Below the pieces are notes generated by a model. That model was not told the DNA's origin and did no database searches. It was given only the letters and a program-made list of their open reading frames with translations. A stretch of 64,000 nucleotides of DNA, taken from assembly GCF_000737705.1 (NCBI RefSeq), contig NZ_JPRH01000003.1, positions 186,001 to 250,000 of the forward strand, written 5' to 3'. The translations under genes were made by a program, and so were the position numbers. The DNA comes from Chryseobacterium soli. Its GTDB lineage: Bacteria > Bacteroidota > Bacteroidia > Flavobacteriales > Weeksellaceae. How positions within the stretch are numbered: the stretch's first letter is position 1; each line of letters starts with the position of its first letter. This document shows positions 15,731 through 24,417 of the stretch, one piece after another.

Positions 15731-16477
15731 ATGATAAAAATTGCAATTTTCAGTGATGTACATGGGAATCTTCCTGCCTTGGAAGCAGTGCTGGAAGATA
15801 TTGAACAAAGAGGAATCCAACAAAAGTTCTGTTTAGGTGATCTGGTTGATTTTGCTCCTTGGGGCAATGAGGTGATCGAAAGAATAAGAAATCTGAATAT
15901 TCCGTGTATCATGGGAAATCATGATGAAAGAATTGCTTTTGATTTTCCTGTAATTCCTTTAAGCAAGCATTCTGAAGAAGAAACGAATGCAAGGTTTATT
16001 GCCATAGACCATTCTAAAAAGTCTATCACGCAGGATAACAAAAAATATCTGGCTGAGCTGCCTTTTCATTTAAAATTAAACTATAAAATTGGAAGGAAAC
16101 ACTGGAATATTCAATTAGTCCATTCCGGGCTGGAAAGCAATGAAACCTATTTGTACGAATCTGAAAATGATGAGGTTTTTACAGACATTTTACAACAATC
16201 TCAATCGGATCTTGTGATGATGGGGCATACTCATTTATCTTTTAAAAAAAGGTTTGATAACGACAGATGGGCGGTAAATTGCGGATCGGTAGGACGTTCT
16301 AAAGAAGAGAACCGCTTGGCTTCGTATGTTATTATAACAATGGATGAAGAAAAAATAATTCCGGAAATTGTTCAGATTGAATATCCCCTTGAAGAAACAG
16401 CCCAGCAGATTGAGCTAAGCGGCATTCCGAAGTATTATGCTTCTTTTTTACGAAATGAAAAAGTATCAGTATTCTGA
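15731..16477 (+). CDS. Metallophosphoesterase (YfcE-like)
   Basis: A 248-residue calcineurin-like phosphoesterase with all dimetal motifs: FSDVHGN (7-13), GDLVDFAPW, GNHDE and GHTHLSF, with GSVGRSKEEN near the end. It probably hydrolyses a phosphodiester or phosphomonoester in the cytosol; the natural substrate is not known. A -7 box TAACTTTG lies at 15702-15709. It is followed by the LysR gene 40 bp later, which has its own promoter element. Confidence 0.88.
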   Translation: MIKIAIFSDVHGNLPALEAVLEDIEQRGIQQKFCLGDLVDFAPWGNEVIERIRNLNIPCIMGNHDERIAFDFPVIPLSKHSEEETNARFIAIDHSKKSITQDNKKYLAELPFHLKLNYKIGRKHWNIQLVHSGLESNETYLYESENDEVFTDILQQSQSDLVMMGHTHLSFKKRFDNDRWAVNCGSVGRSKEENRLASYVIITMDEEKIIPEIVQIEYPLEETAQQIELSGIPKYYASFLRNEKVSVF

Positions 16478-16485
16478 TTATTTTG

Positions 16486-16493
16486 TACTTTTG
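16486..16493 (+). promoter_or_regulatory. -7 promoter element of the LysR gene
   Basis: TACTTTTG matches TAnnTTTG 24 bp before the ATG at 16518. No clear -33 element was found. Confidence 0.4.
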
Positions 16494-16517
16494 TAAAACA
16501 ATAATAATATTAAAGGA

Positions 16518-17441
16518 ATGGTTAATTTAGAATGGTACCGAACTTTTAAAGCGATCTACAAAACCGGAACCTTAACGGGTGCGGCAGATACGCTGTTTAT
16601 TTCACAGCCGGGGGTTAGTCTTCATTTAAGCTCTCTGGAAGCCTATGTAGGATATAAATTGTTTGACAGGACAGGACGGAAAATGATTCCTACAGAAAGA
16701 GGAAAGGTTTTGTTTAATGCAGTTTCCGAACCGTTGACAAAGCTTGAAGATGTAGAGAAAAATTTCCAGAAATCTACGGAAAAACATACGCCGACGATAA
16801 GCATAGGAATGTGCTTTGAAACTTTTCAGACCACGTTGGAGCAGTATGTTTCCACCTTACCTTTTAACCTGATTATTAGTTTTGGAGAGTATCCTGAAAT
16901 GCTGGATCAGCTGGACAAAGGAATTCTTGATCTTATCATTACTCCTAAGAAAGGGGTTTCGCCCAATATTCTGCATGAAGCTTTTTCATCTGAGCAAATC
17001 ATTTTGGTAGGCGGAAAAGATGTGGATGTAGCCAGCTTTAAAAAAGCAGTAAAAACCAAAGACACCGATCAGATTGAAGAATGGCTGAAGCAGGAGAAAT
17101 GGTATGGAACTACGGGCGATATGGAGCATCTTTTTCAGTTCTGGATCCTTAATTTCGGACATAAGCCCAATTTCCGTCCCAATTATATTGTTCCTAACAT
17201 GAATTCTATCATCCGTTGCCTGAAAGGAGGAACCGGGCTGGCTGTGGTTCCGGATTTTTTATGTAAAGATGAAATTGAAAAAGGAGATATCCAACTGATC
17301 TGGAAAGGAAATAAAATGCTGGAAAATACCCTGTATTTCGGATGCCGTAAGAATACCAGTTATCAATCTGAAATCGGGCATATCAAGGGATTATTCAGAC
17401 AGATGATGGGTAAAGCTGATGATGCTAACGTTCACGTATAA
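16518..17441 (+). CDS. LysR-family transcriptional regulator
   Basis: A 307-residue regulator with the N-terminal winged helix-turn-helix (FKAIYKTGTLTGAADTLFISQPGVSLHLSSLE, about 10-41) and a periplasmic-binding-protein-like effector domain (PTISIGMCFETFQ onward, with GTGLAVVPDFL near 240). The effector is unknown. The 3' end overlaps the convergent GNAT gene by 17 bp. It may control the mdaB operon 1 kb away, which has a LysR-type inverted repeat, but that is speculative. Confidence 0.9.
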   Translation: MVNLEWYRTFKAIYKTGTLTGAADTLFISQPGVSLHLSSLEAYVGYKLFDRTGRKMIPTERGKVLFNAVSEPLTKLEDVEKNFQKSTEKHTPTISIGMCFETFQTTLEQYVSTLPFNLIISFGEYPEMLDQLDKGILDLIITPKKGVSPNILHEAFSSEQIILVGGKDVDVASFKKAVKTKDTDQIEEWLKQEKWYGTTGDMEHLFQFWILNFGHKPNFRPNYIVPNMNSIIRCLKGGTGLAVVPDFLCKDEIEKGDIQLIWKGNKMLENTLYFGCRKNTSYQSEIGHIKGLFRQMMGKADDANVHV

Positions 17442-17898
17442 TCAAAAACTCTAAGATCACCATATCCCGCATCTGCATTCCATTTTCATATATCGGAAAT
17501 GGATAATTTTCAATGAAAAAATCTTTGCGGATTCCTTTTTTAACGAAACCATTTTTTTCATAAAACCTGATTTGCTGGAGTCCTGTATCTGAAGTCCCGA
17601 CCAATAGAGAAGTGTACTGTTTTTCTGTTGCCAGTTCTTTTGCTTTATCGATCAGAATACTTCCGATTCCTTTATTTCGGCAGCTTTCGGTAACGGCGAT
17701 ATTTTTTAATTCTATTTCTGTGGTGCTGTTTTCATGAAGAGCCATAACAGCGATGTCCTGATCTCCCTTATTTAATATATACACTTCAGAGGTAAAGATG
17801 TATTGGTTGATAGCTTCTACCGTTTCGTCAGCCAGCAGAAGCAATTCGTAAGGAATTTCATCATCAGGCCCGATTCTTCTGAATGTTAAATGATCCAT
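17425..17898 (-). CDS. GNAT-family N-acetyltransferase
   Basis: A 157-residue acetyltransferase. The acetyl-CoA loop reads SCRNKGIGSILIDKAKELA (motif A, R/QxxGxG/A), preceded by IELKNIAVTE and followed by FYEKNGFVKKGIRKDFF (motif B). The acceptor is unknown. It is 1 bp downstream of the second GNAT gene, so both are probably one transcript, and overlaps the LysR gene tail to tail. Confidence 0.85.
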   Translation of the reverse strand: MDHLTFRRIGPDDEIPYELLLLADETVEAINQYIFTSEVYILNKGDQDIAVMALHENSTTEIELKNIAVTESCRNKGIGSILIDKAKELATEKQYTSLLVGTSDTGLQQIRFYEKNGFVKKGIRKDFFIENYPFPIYENGMQMRDMVILEFLIIRER

Positions 17899-17899
17899 A

Positions 17900-18334
17900 T
17901 TACAAACTCATATGAATGATAGGATATTCTTTCCCGGAACCGTCTGTTTCTGACCTTCCTGTCTGCCTGAACCCCATTTTTTCGTAAAATCCGATTGCCT
18001 GAGGATTCTGTTCATTAACATCTACTTTCGTTAAACCTGTTTTTTCTTTCATGAAACGATATAATTCCTTGCCGTAGCCTTTTCCCCGGGCATTATTATG
18101 AATGAACAGCATTTCTAAATTGCCTTCTGCCACAGCGGCAAAACCTTTCACCTCCTGATCATCTTCTATCAGATACACTTCCAGATTGGGAAGATAATCC
18201 CTGGGAATAACTTTTTTAAAATACGTAAAATCTTCTTCAGCAAGAAAATCGTGGGTAGCGAGTACAGCAGACTCCCAAACTTCCATAATTTTGGGGTAGT
18301 CTTCTGCATGAGCTATCCTGATATAATGAGACAT
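17900..18334 (-). CDS. GNAT-family N-acetyltransferase
   Basis: A 144-residue acetyltransferase of the YjaB/YhhY-like type: IRIAHAEDYPKIMEVWESAVLATHDFL, LEMLFIHNNARGKGYGKELYRFM (motif A with RGKGYG) and NPQAIGFYEKMGFRQTGRSE (motif B). The start IRIAxxEDxxxIxxVWExAVxATHDFL is shared with members that act on small amines or peptides. First gene of a two-GNAT operon. Confidence 0.85.
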   Translation of the reverse strand: MSHYIRIAHAEDYPKIMEVWESAVLATHDFLAEEDFTYFKKVIPRDYLPNLEVYLIEDDQEVKGFAAVAEGNLEMLFIHNNARGKGYGKELYRFMKEKTGLTKVDVNEQNPQAIGFYEKMGFRQTGRSETDGSGKEYPIIHMSL

Positions 18335-18549
18335 AATTCACATTTTTTACAAAAATAAGGGATAAAGTTGTTTTAAAAAAATAGGAACCATATATTGACA
18401 AGGAAAAAAGAATATCTAGTGATAAAGCCTTATTATAATGGTTAAAAACTATGATGATGATCTTTTTTTTAATTCCATAATTAATGATTAATTTCAATTT
18501 ATTATTGGAAATTTGTTTACATTGTATTATATAATTTAAATAAAAAAAT

Positions 18550-19425
18550 ATGCATCAAAAAACGTATACAGGACAACCGGTGGTACAGTTAAATAATGGA
18601 ATTGATATTCCTGCGTTAGGTTTTGGAGTATGGCAGATTGAGGATCAGAAAGTATGTGAGGATACGGTAGTAAAGGCCATCCAAACGGGATACAGAATGA
18701 TAGATACTGCCGCTATTTATCAAAATGAAGTAGGAGTGGGGAAAGCGATCCAAAACAGTGGGGTAAACAGAGATGATCTGTTTATTACTTCAAAAGTTTG
18801 GGTTCAGGACAGCGGATATGAAAAAACAAAGGCAGCATTTCAAAAAACACTGGACAGATTACAGCTTGATTATCTGGATATGTATCTTATACACTGGCCT
18901 TACGGAGATTTCTTAGGATCCTGGAAAGCTATGGAAGAGTTATATCATGAAGGAAAAGTCAAAGCAATTGGCGTATGTAATTTTCCGGTGGAAAAACTGG
19001 AGGAATTAAAAGCCCATTCAACAGTTGCTCCTGTTATCAACCAGATCGAACTGCATCCTGTTTTTCAGCAAAAAGAACTTCAGGTGTATAACAGGGAACA
19101 TAATATCATCACCCAGCCGTGGAGCCCGCTTGGAAACGGAAATGAAGAACTCCTGAATAATATAGCATTAAAAGCTATTGCAGAAAAGTATCATAAAACA
19201 GTGCCGCAGGTCATTTTAAGATGGCATCTGCAGGAAGGATTTGTTGTGATTCCAAAATCTGTAACGCCTTCAAGAATTGAGGAAAATTTCAATGTTTTTG
19301 ATTTTGAATTATCAGAAGATGAAATGAATACCGTACGTTCTTTAGATACAGGAAAAAGATTATTCTTTGATCCGAAAGATCCTGACTGGGAAGAGAAAAT
19401 GCTGAATGTAGTGGCAGATATTTAA
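18550..19425 (+). CDS. Aldo/keto reductase (2,5-diketogluconate/glyoxal reductase type)
   Basis: A 291-residue NADPH-dependent AKR. Catalytic residues lie in MIDTAAIYQNEVGVGKAI (Asp, Tyr), FITSKVWV (Lys) and MYLIHWPYGD (His), with VIPKSVTPSRIEENFNVFDFELSEDEM forming the cofactor and C-terminal segment typical of the AKR5 group. It probably reduces reactive carbonyls in the cytosol. It is monocistronic with a terminator after it. The 215-bp gap before it is very AT-rich and no promoter box was identified. Confidence 0.9.
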   Translation: MHQKTYTGQPVVQLNNGIDIPALGFGVWQIEDQKVCEDTVVKAIQTGYRMIDTAAIYQNEVGVGKAIQNSGVNRDDLFITSKVWVQDSGYEKTKAAFQKTLDRLQLDYLDMYLIHWPYGDFLGSWKAMEELYHEGKVKAIGVCNFPVEKLEELKAHSTVAPVINQIELHPVFQQKELQVYNREHNIITQPWSPLGNGNEELLNNIALKAIAEKYHKTVPQVILRWHLQEGFVVIPKSVTPSRIEENFNVFDFELSEDEMNTVRSLDTGKRLFFDPKDPDWEEKMLNVVADI

Positions 19426-19470
19426 GATATAAATTCACATACATTAAGCTGATCTTATGGGCTTAAAATA

Positions 19471-19500
19471 AAAAAACACCTTCATTTGAAGGTGTTTTTT
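19471..19500. terminator. Bidirectional terminator
   Basis: AAAAAACACCTTC pairs perfectly with GAAGGTGTTTTTT across an ATTT loop, between the convergent aldo/keto reductase and murein ligase genes. The symmetric A and T tracts allow function on either strand. Confidence 0.85.
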
Positions 19501-19513
19501 ATGTATTACGATA

Positions 19514-20851
19514 TTATTTCGTTAAATCCAGACCGCCGAAGTTCCCTGAACTCATCATCAGAAAAACACCTTGGGTCTTATCTAAAGTTTCCCAATAGGC
19601 ATGAAGTTCTTCAGCGTTGGTAAATACTTTTAATTTTTCATTTTTAAACTTTTCTTTAATCAAATCAGGAGAAATAGGATCCATTCTTTTGATCCTTAAA
19701 GCATCTTCAGAATAGAAAACCACCGCTTCGTCCAAACCATCCATAGCATGGTCATATTGCTCTAAAAATACGGGATTCAGACTTGAATAGGTATGAAGTT
19801 CCAGGAAACCATATTTCGTTTCCTTTTTAAACTGCTCACAAAAAGCTTTTACAGCTGCCTTTACCTTACTTGGAGCATGGGCAAAATCTTTATAAAGCGT
19901 TCCCTTATCTTCTCTTTCTACTTTTTCCAGACGTTTCGAAGCACCCTTAAAACTCATAATGGCATCATAGAAATCCTCATCCATAATCCCCAACTGACGG
20001 CATATATGACGGGCACCTTCCAGGTTCAGCAAATTATGAGCTCCAAAAACAGAAAGCGGAATATCGCCCATTTCTGTTTTTAAGAAAACTTTTCCATTGG
20101 TGATTTCGTATTCAGGGGTTTTGTACGGTATTTTTCTGAAATAGTTTTCAGCACTTTCCACCACTTTTACCACCTCAGCGTCTTCTTCGTTATATACGAG
20201 AACACCACCGGGAGTAATGCTTGCTGTAAATTTCCTGAACTGCTCAATATAATCATCAAACGTCTTAAACACATTGATATGATCCCATGCAATACCGCTC
20301 ATTAAAGCAATGTTGGGCTGGTAAAGTAAAAATTTAGATCGAAGATCAATAGGAGAGGAAAGGTACTCATCACCTTCCAGTACCATAAAATCATTATCCT
20401 GGGTAAGCTTTACCATGCAGTCGAAACCTTCAAGCTGTGCACCTACCATATAATCTACATCTTTTTGATGGAAATTAAGGACGTGCAGGATCATGGAAGT
20501 AATAGTGGTTTTACCATGAGACCCGGCAATGACCACACGGGTTTTTGTTTTAGATTGTTCGTAAAGAAATTCGGGATAAGAATATATTTTCAGACCCATT
20601 TCCTTGGCTTTGGCTAATTCAGGATTGTCCTGATGAGCATGCATACCAAGTATGACAGCATCAATATCAGAAGTTATTTTTTCAGGGAACCAGCCCATTT
20701 CGGCGGGAAGGATTCCTTTCTTTTCGAGTCTGGATTTAGAGGGTTCAAAAATAGCATCATCTGAACCTGTAACCTGATATCCTTTGTCTTTTAGCGCAAT
20801 AGCAAGATTATGCATGGCGCTTCCGCCGATTGCAATAAAATGGGTTTTCAA
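19514..20851 (-). CDS. mpl: Mpl-type UDP-N-acetylmuramate:peptide ligase
   Basis: A 445-residue Mur-ligase-family enzyme. The N-terminal Rossmann motif FIAIGGSAMHNLAIAL and the ATP-binding loop AGSHGKTT (109-116) are followed by the central VLEGDEY and C-terminal FAHAPSKVKAAVKAF regions. The starting pattern IGG(S/T)xMxNLA, rather than the GIGGxGM of MurC, and the shorter length point to the Mpl/recycling group, which attaches a recovered murein tripeptide to UDP-MurNAc. Last of a four-gene minus-strand cluster with gaps of 5 to 27 bp. A MurC role cannot be fully excluded. Confidence 0.82.
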   Translation of the reverse strand: MKTHFIAIGGSAMHNLAIALKDKGYQVTGSDDAIFEPSKSRLEKKGILPAEMGWFPEKITSDIDAVILGMHAHQDNPELAKAKEMGLKIYSYPEFLYEQSKTKTRVVIAGSHGKTTITSMILHVLNFHQKDVDYMVGAQLEGFDCMVKLTQDNDFMVLEGDEYLSSPIDLRSKFLLYQPNIALMSGIAWDHINVFKTFDDYIEQFRKFTASITPGGVLVYNEEDAEVVKVVESAENYFRKIPYKTPEYEITNGKVFLKTEMGDIPLSVFGAHNLLNLEGARHICRQLGIMDEDFYDAIMSFKGASKRLEKVEREDKGTLYKDFAHAPSKVKAAVKAFCEQFKKETKYGFLELHTYSSLNPVFLEQYDHAMDGLDEAVVFYSEDALRIKRMDPISPDLIKEKFKNEKLKVFTNAEELHAYWETLDKTQGVFLMMSSGNFGGLDLTK

Positions 20852-20856
20852 CTTAT

Positions 20857-21294
20857 TTACTGTTTTTTAACATTGTTATTAATAATCTCCTGAAAAGCAG
20901 TGAGTATATTGTTCCAGTTGGTCTTGAAATTGGGCATAATCATGCTGGCATCTGTCTTGCTGCCTTCATTAGTCCCTTTCTTTATATTAATTGAAGTCGA
21001 TACATTGTCGTACAACTTTTTATGATCTTCCTGTATTCTTCTGAAGTTATTTTGAGAAAGCACATGATCCAGTTTTTTTAAATCTTCATCAGAAACTTTA
21101 AAATCCTGTTTGTATTTCTTGCCCTGTCCTTCAAACGAATAATGTGCACTATTGCCCTTTATCAATAAATTTTCATAAACGGGTGCTATACCTCCGCTTT
21201 TAGCATAACTAATATCAAAATCTGAATATACTTTCTGGCTGTTACATGAAACTAATACGATGACTGCGAATAAAATTCCTATTATTCCTTTCAT
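20857..21294 (-). CDS. Small uncharacterised lipoprotein
   Basis: A 145-residue protein with a lipoprotein signal (MKGIIGILFAVIVLVSCNSQK, Cys17). The mature part (SYAKSGGIAPVYENLLIKGNSAHYSFEGQGKKYKQDF) has the shape of small beta-rich Bacteroidota lipoproteins that begin 'D(x)ISYxKxGGIxxxxExLxI'. No enzymatic motif was seen. It lies between the ligase (5 bp) and acyltransferase (12 bp) genes and is probably co-transcribed. Function unknown. Confidence 0.75.
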   Translation of the reverse strand: MKGIIGILFAVIVLVSCNSQKVYSDFDISYAKSGGIAPVYENLLIKGNSAHYSFEGQGKKYKQDFKVSDEDLKKLDHVLSQNNFRRIQEDHKKLYDNVSTSINIKKGTNEGSKTDASMIMPNFKTNWNNILTAFQEIINNNVKKQ

Positions 21295-21306
21295 ACTTTA
21301 AATGCT

Positions 21307-22113
21307 TTAATTATCTGAATCTTTTTTTTCTAATTTTTTAGCTTTTAATTCTTCATCATATTGGTGTAATAGGTTGAAATCTTCAGTTTGCTCAATAGCT
21401 GTCATAATCTTCAACAAAATTTCTGGTGCTTTTTCATTGTCATAATCGATATCCAGAGGTGCTTTAAATTCCATGGTAGGTTTTACGCCTGTTACCTTTA
21501 CACGGAGCCCTTTTTTGTCAAACGCTCTACGGAATCCATTGATCTTAATGGGAATCACAATAGGACGCTGGTTTTTGACTAATTTGGCAGTTCCTCTTCT
21601 TCCTTGTGCAAATGCCGACGTAGTTCCTTGAGGGAAAGTAGCTACCCAGCCATTGTCTAAGGCTTTCATAATATTGTCTACCTCGGTAAGGTCTACCATT
21701 CTGTTCACATTCTGTCCTTCCGCTCTCCAGGTTCTCTTTACGGTTACAGCACCTGCAATTTTAAAAATCTTTGGAAGAATCCCTTTGTTCATGGTTTCTT
21801 CAGCTGCAACATAATAAAAGTCAATCTTAGGGTTGAGGAGGTAGATCGGGTTTTTTATGGTATTTAAATAGCCGTTGTTTACCGCGCAAAATGCATGATA
21901 CATAGCGGCTACATCAGCAAAATAGGTTTGATGGTTACACACAAAAAGGACATTGGAATCCGGAAGATCCACCAGGTGTTCCGTACCGGTTATCTTCAAT
22001 TTATTAAAACCATTGAACCTTCTATAGGATACAATTCCTAAAATAAAAATTATTAACCTTTTTAATAAATAAGGTGTTCCGAATGCATCGGTGAAAATAT
22101 TTTTCTTCGCCAT
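21307..22113 (-). CDS. 1-acyl-sn-glycerol-3-phosphate acyltransferase family protein
   Basis: A 268-residue PlsC-like membrane-associated acyltransferase. Motif I reads CNHQTYFAD (H61 and D67, one residue more than the usual HxxxxD), motif III is FPQGTTSAFAQG in place of EGTRS, and RPIVIPIKING matches the last block. The altered motifs suggest an unusual acceptor or a lysophospholipid other than the standard one. It probably acts at the inner membrane. Co-transcribed with the NUDIX gene (27 bp) and the lipoprotein. Confidence 0.85.
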   Translation of the reverse strand: MAKKNIFTDAFGTPYLLKRLIIFILGIVSYRRFNGFNKLKITGTEHLVDLPDSNVLFVCNHQTYFADVAAMYHAFCAVNNGYLNTIKNPIYLLNPKIDFYYVAAEETMNKGILPKIFKIAGAVTVKRTWRAEGQNVNRMVDLTEVDNIMKALDNGWVATFPQGTTSAFAQGRRGTAKLVKNQRPIVIPIKINGFRRAFDKKGLRVKVTGVKPTMEFKAPLDIDYDNEKAPEILLKIMTAIEQTEDFNLLHQYDEELKAKKLEKKDSDN

Positions 22114-22140
22114 TTTTCAATTAAACACGGTTTCGCAAAG

Positions 22141-22770
22141 TTACATTTTTTTCAGCAACTGGCTGAATTCGCTTAATATCATTGCTGTGGCCCCCCAGAT
22201 GATGTATCCGTTGAAATTAATCACCGGTACTTCATGCCCGCCTGCACTTGGAAGTGCCATAATTTCGGGATTGTCGGGGAGATTCAAAAATGAAGTGATC
22301 GGAAACTCAATGGTATCTACCGCTTCACTTTCCTGCAAAACGAAAAGCGGGTTCTTTTTAGTATATGAAATGTAAGGATATACATAGAAATTACTTGGGG
22401 GAACATAAATCGGAGACATTTCCCGGATTACTCGCAGATAATGTTTTTCTATTCCGATTTCTTCTGAAGTTTCCCGAACGGCAGTTTCAGCAAAATCTCT
22501 ATCCGTTTCCTCGCGTTTCCCACCCGGAAGGGATATCTGTCCGCTGTGTCTGTCATGCTCATTGATGGTGCGTTGGATCAGTGGGAAATACCATTCGTTG
22601 TCTTTTAAATATAAAACAATATTCACTGCAGCAAACTTTGGATTTTTTGCCAAAACCTCATCATAGCTGAAAACGGGACGTGAAGGCGGAGAAAATACAC
22701 CGTGGGCATTGGTCCCGGGTAACTCTACGTTTTTTATTTTCCTCAATAAATCTTTTCCAAAACTTTCCAT
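22141..22770 (-). CDS. NUDIX hydrolase, CoA pyrophosphatase-like
   Basis: A 209-residue NUDIX enzyme. The box reads SLPGGKREETDRDFAETAVRETSEEIGI, and the upstream FPLIQRTINEHDRHSGQISLPGG has the NUPH-like element of CoA diphosphatases (LLTxRxxxLxxHxGQIxFPGG). It would cleave CoA or acyl-CoA to phosphopantetheine and 3',5'-ADP. First gene of a cluster with an acyltransferase that would use acyl-CoA. Confidence 0.88.
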   Translation of the reverse strand: MESFGKDLLRKIKNVELPGTNAHGVFSPPSRPVFSYDEVLAKNPKFAAVNIVLYLKDNEWYFPLIQRTINEHDRHSGQISLPGGKREETDRDFAETAVRETSEEIGIEKHYLRVIREMSPIYVPPSNFYVYPYISYTKKNPLFVLQESEAVDTIEFPITSFLNLPDNPEIMALPSAGGHEVPVINFNGYIIWGATAMILSEFSQLLKKM

Positions 22771-22861
22771 AGCTCAAATTTAGCAATATAAATTGAAGAA
22801 AAGAATACCCCTTAACATTAATTAACCATCATTGTGAGGGATTGGTAAGATCATCCTATTC

Positions 22862-22992
22862 CGTATTTATACGTAACTGAAGCCGGTGATTCTCGGCCAC
22901 CGGGAAATAATGACGTAAGGAACTGTAATTAGTGATTTTTAAAATTTACACTTTTGCAGTGGTTTTTCACTTTGCTTTAGAATATACCTTTG
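22862..22992 (+). promoter_or_regulatory. Curli operon promoter region with two inverted repeats
   Basis: TACCTTTG (22985-22992) is the -7 box, 31 bp before the csgA-like ATG. Upstream are CGTATTTATACG (palindrome, 22862-22873) and a GC-rich inverted repeat CCGGTG/CACCGG (22883-22888 and 22898-22903, 9-base spacer), prominent in otherwise AT-rich DNA. These lie 80-130 bp upstream of the start, a usual range for LuxR-type activator sites. No terminator T-run follows. Confidence 0.45.
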
Positions 22993-23023
22993 TAAGACTA
23001 TTAACCAATTAATTTATACTAAG

Positions 23024-23842
23024 ATGAAAAGCTTTATTACAGGTGTGTTTACACTAATGGCTATGAGTTTTGGGTTCGCTCAGTCAAATATTGATATGAC
23101 TGCCCAACTTGGAAACTTAAACGTTGCTACAGTAGACCAAACAGGTCTTTTGAACATTAATTCTTTAACACAGGATGGAAATCGCAACACCGCAGACATT
23201 GACCAGGTAGGAATCCTGAATGTCAATACTGCTGAAAGTGTTGGAAACAGAAACTCTATTGATGTAGATCAAACAGGATTGGCAAACTCTAATAACGTAA
23301 GCCAACAGGGAAACAGAAACTCTGCAGTAACCTGGCAGTTGGGAACATTCAACACTACGGACCAAACTCAGATAGGAAGAAGAAATGAGGTATCATCCGT
23401 ACAGTTGGGTAACAGCAACGCAGTGGTTCAATACCAGGATGGCAGAAGAAATGATGCTTCAGCGATCCAATGGGGCGACAATAATACTGCTGCTCAGGTT
23501 CAATTAGGCAGAAGAAATGAAGCAACTGGTCTTCAGGTTGGGAATTCAAACTTCCTGGTACAATATCAGGATGGAAATGACAACAGTGCATCCAATGATC
23601 AGGTGGGTAATGGCAACATAGCCGCCGCCGTTCAGATTGGTGATGATAATACATCCATGGGAGCACAGGCTGGGAATAATAACCAATTATACCAAATTCA
23701 GTTAGGAAATTCCAATACGGCAGTAGATGTTCAGATGGGTAACAGTAATTTTACCTGGGTAACCCAAACCGGTGATTCCCATGTTCATGTAGGAACTCAG
23801 ATCGGTAACGGAAACTCTATGACTATCAATCAGTCGAACTAA
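23024..23842 (+). CDS. csgA: CsgA-like curlin, major amyloid subunit
   Basis: A 272-residue secreted amyloid protein. After a 20-residue signal peptide (ending GFAQ) the sequence is an unbroken series of about 22 eleven-residue units of the form xQxGxxNxxxx, for example VQLGNSNAVVQ and DQVGNGNIAAA, up to the final NQSN. Each pair of units makes one 22-residue curlin repeat, so about 11 strand-turn-strand layers, against five in E. coli CsgA. Gln and Asn ladders are conserved throughout. It is first in the operon and followed by an internal hairpin that would favour its mRNA over the export genes. Confidence 0.93.
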   Translation: MKSFITGVFTLMAMSFGFAQSNIDMTAQLGNLNVATVDQTGLLNINSLTQDGNRNTADIDQVGILNVNTAESVGNRNSIDVDQTGLANSNNVSQQGNRNSAVTWQLGTFNTTDQTQIGRRNEVSSVQLGNSNAVVQYQDGRRNDASAIQWGDNNTAAQVQLGRRNEATGLQVGNSNFLVQYQDGNDNSASNDQVGNGNIAAAVQIGDDNTSMGAQAGNNNQLYQIQLGNSNTAVDVQMGNSNFTWVTQTGDSHVHVGTQIGNGNSMTINQSN

Positions 23843-23876
23843 TAGAGGTATAAGCCGTATTATGAATGTCAGTATT

Positions 23877-23908
23877 AAAAGGAGAGACTGTTCTGGTTTC
23901 TCCTTTTT
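23877..23908 (+). terminator. Hairpin between csgA and csgB-like genes (partial terminator)
   Basis: AAAAGGAGA (23877-23885) pairs with TCTCCTTTT (23899-23907) followed by T. It lies 34 bp after the csgA stop and about 100 bp before the next gene on the same strand, as expected for an attenuating terminator that keeps the subunit gene more abundant than the assembly genes. Confidence 0.65.
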
Positions 23909-24010
23909 AGGCTTACCATGCAGAATATACCCGGAAACCATGAGTTTCATGCATACTGCCTGGGTGTTTTTTTCCGATTCTCTATCGACATCTTATCTAA
24001 AATTAATGCC

Positions 24011-24409
24011 ATGTTTAAATTAGGACTGAGTGTTTGTACACTTTTCATACTGCAGTCTTTCAAATCACAGCAGGTTGATTGGGAGCATATCAACAGTAAT
24101 AATGCACTTGCAGCGATTGCGATCCAAAATAATGGATCTGATGCTTTCTACTCCAACATTATTCAGGTGGGGGATTTCAATAAAGCAGCTCTTTCTCTTA
24201 ATGAAAAAACGGATATTTCAGTACGGCAGCTTGGAGATTACAACACTCTTTTTTTTATTAATTCTTTTACGGATACAGAAACCAAAACAGCCGTTACCAC
24301 CCAGGGAAATAACAATATTATTGATATTACCGGAAGCAACAGCGTATCTGACGGAATGCAGGTAACTGTAAAAGGAGATAATAAAACCGTTTTCATGAGG
24401 AATTACTAA
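24011..24409 (+). CDS. CsgB-like curlin minor subunit / nucleator
   Basis: A 132-residue protein with a signal peptide (MFKLGLSVCTLFILQSFKSQ) and degenerate curlin-like units: NNALAAIAIQNNGSDAFYSNIIQVGDFNKAALSL, QLGDYNTLFFI, TQGNNNIIDITGSNSVSDGMQVTVKGDNKTVF. Position, size and irregular repeats suit the surface nucleator of curli. ATG 24011 is chosen because it creates the signal peptide; in-frame sequence extends upstream to 23918 without one. It is 8 bp before the CsgE-like gene. Confidence 0.75.
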   Translation: MFKLGLSVCTLFILQSFKSQQVDWEHINSNNALAAIAIQNNGSDAFYSNIIQVGDFNKAALSLNEKTDISVRQLGDYNTLFFINSFTDTETKTAVTTQGNNNIIDITGSNSVSDGMQVTVKGDNKTVFMRNY

Positions 24410-24417
24410 AAACATAA

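Noticed and set aside
23024..23842. Repetitive DNA element in the csgA region
   Set aside because: The periodicity (33 bp) comes from curlin protein repeats in a good open frame with a signal peptide.
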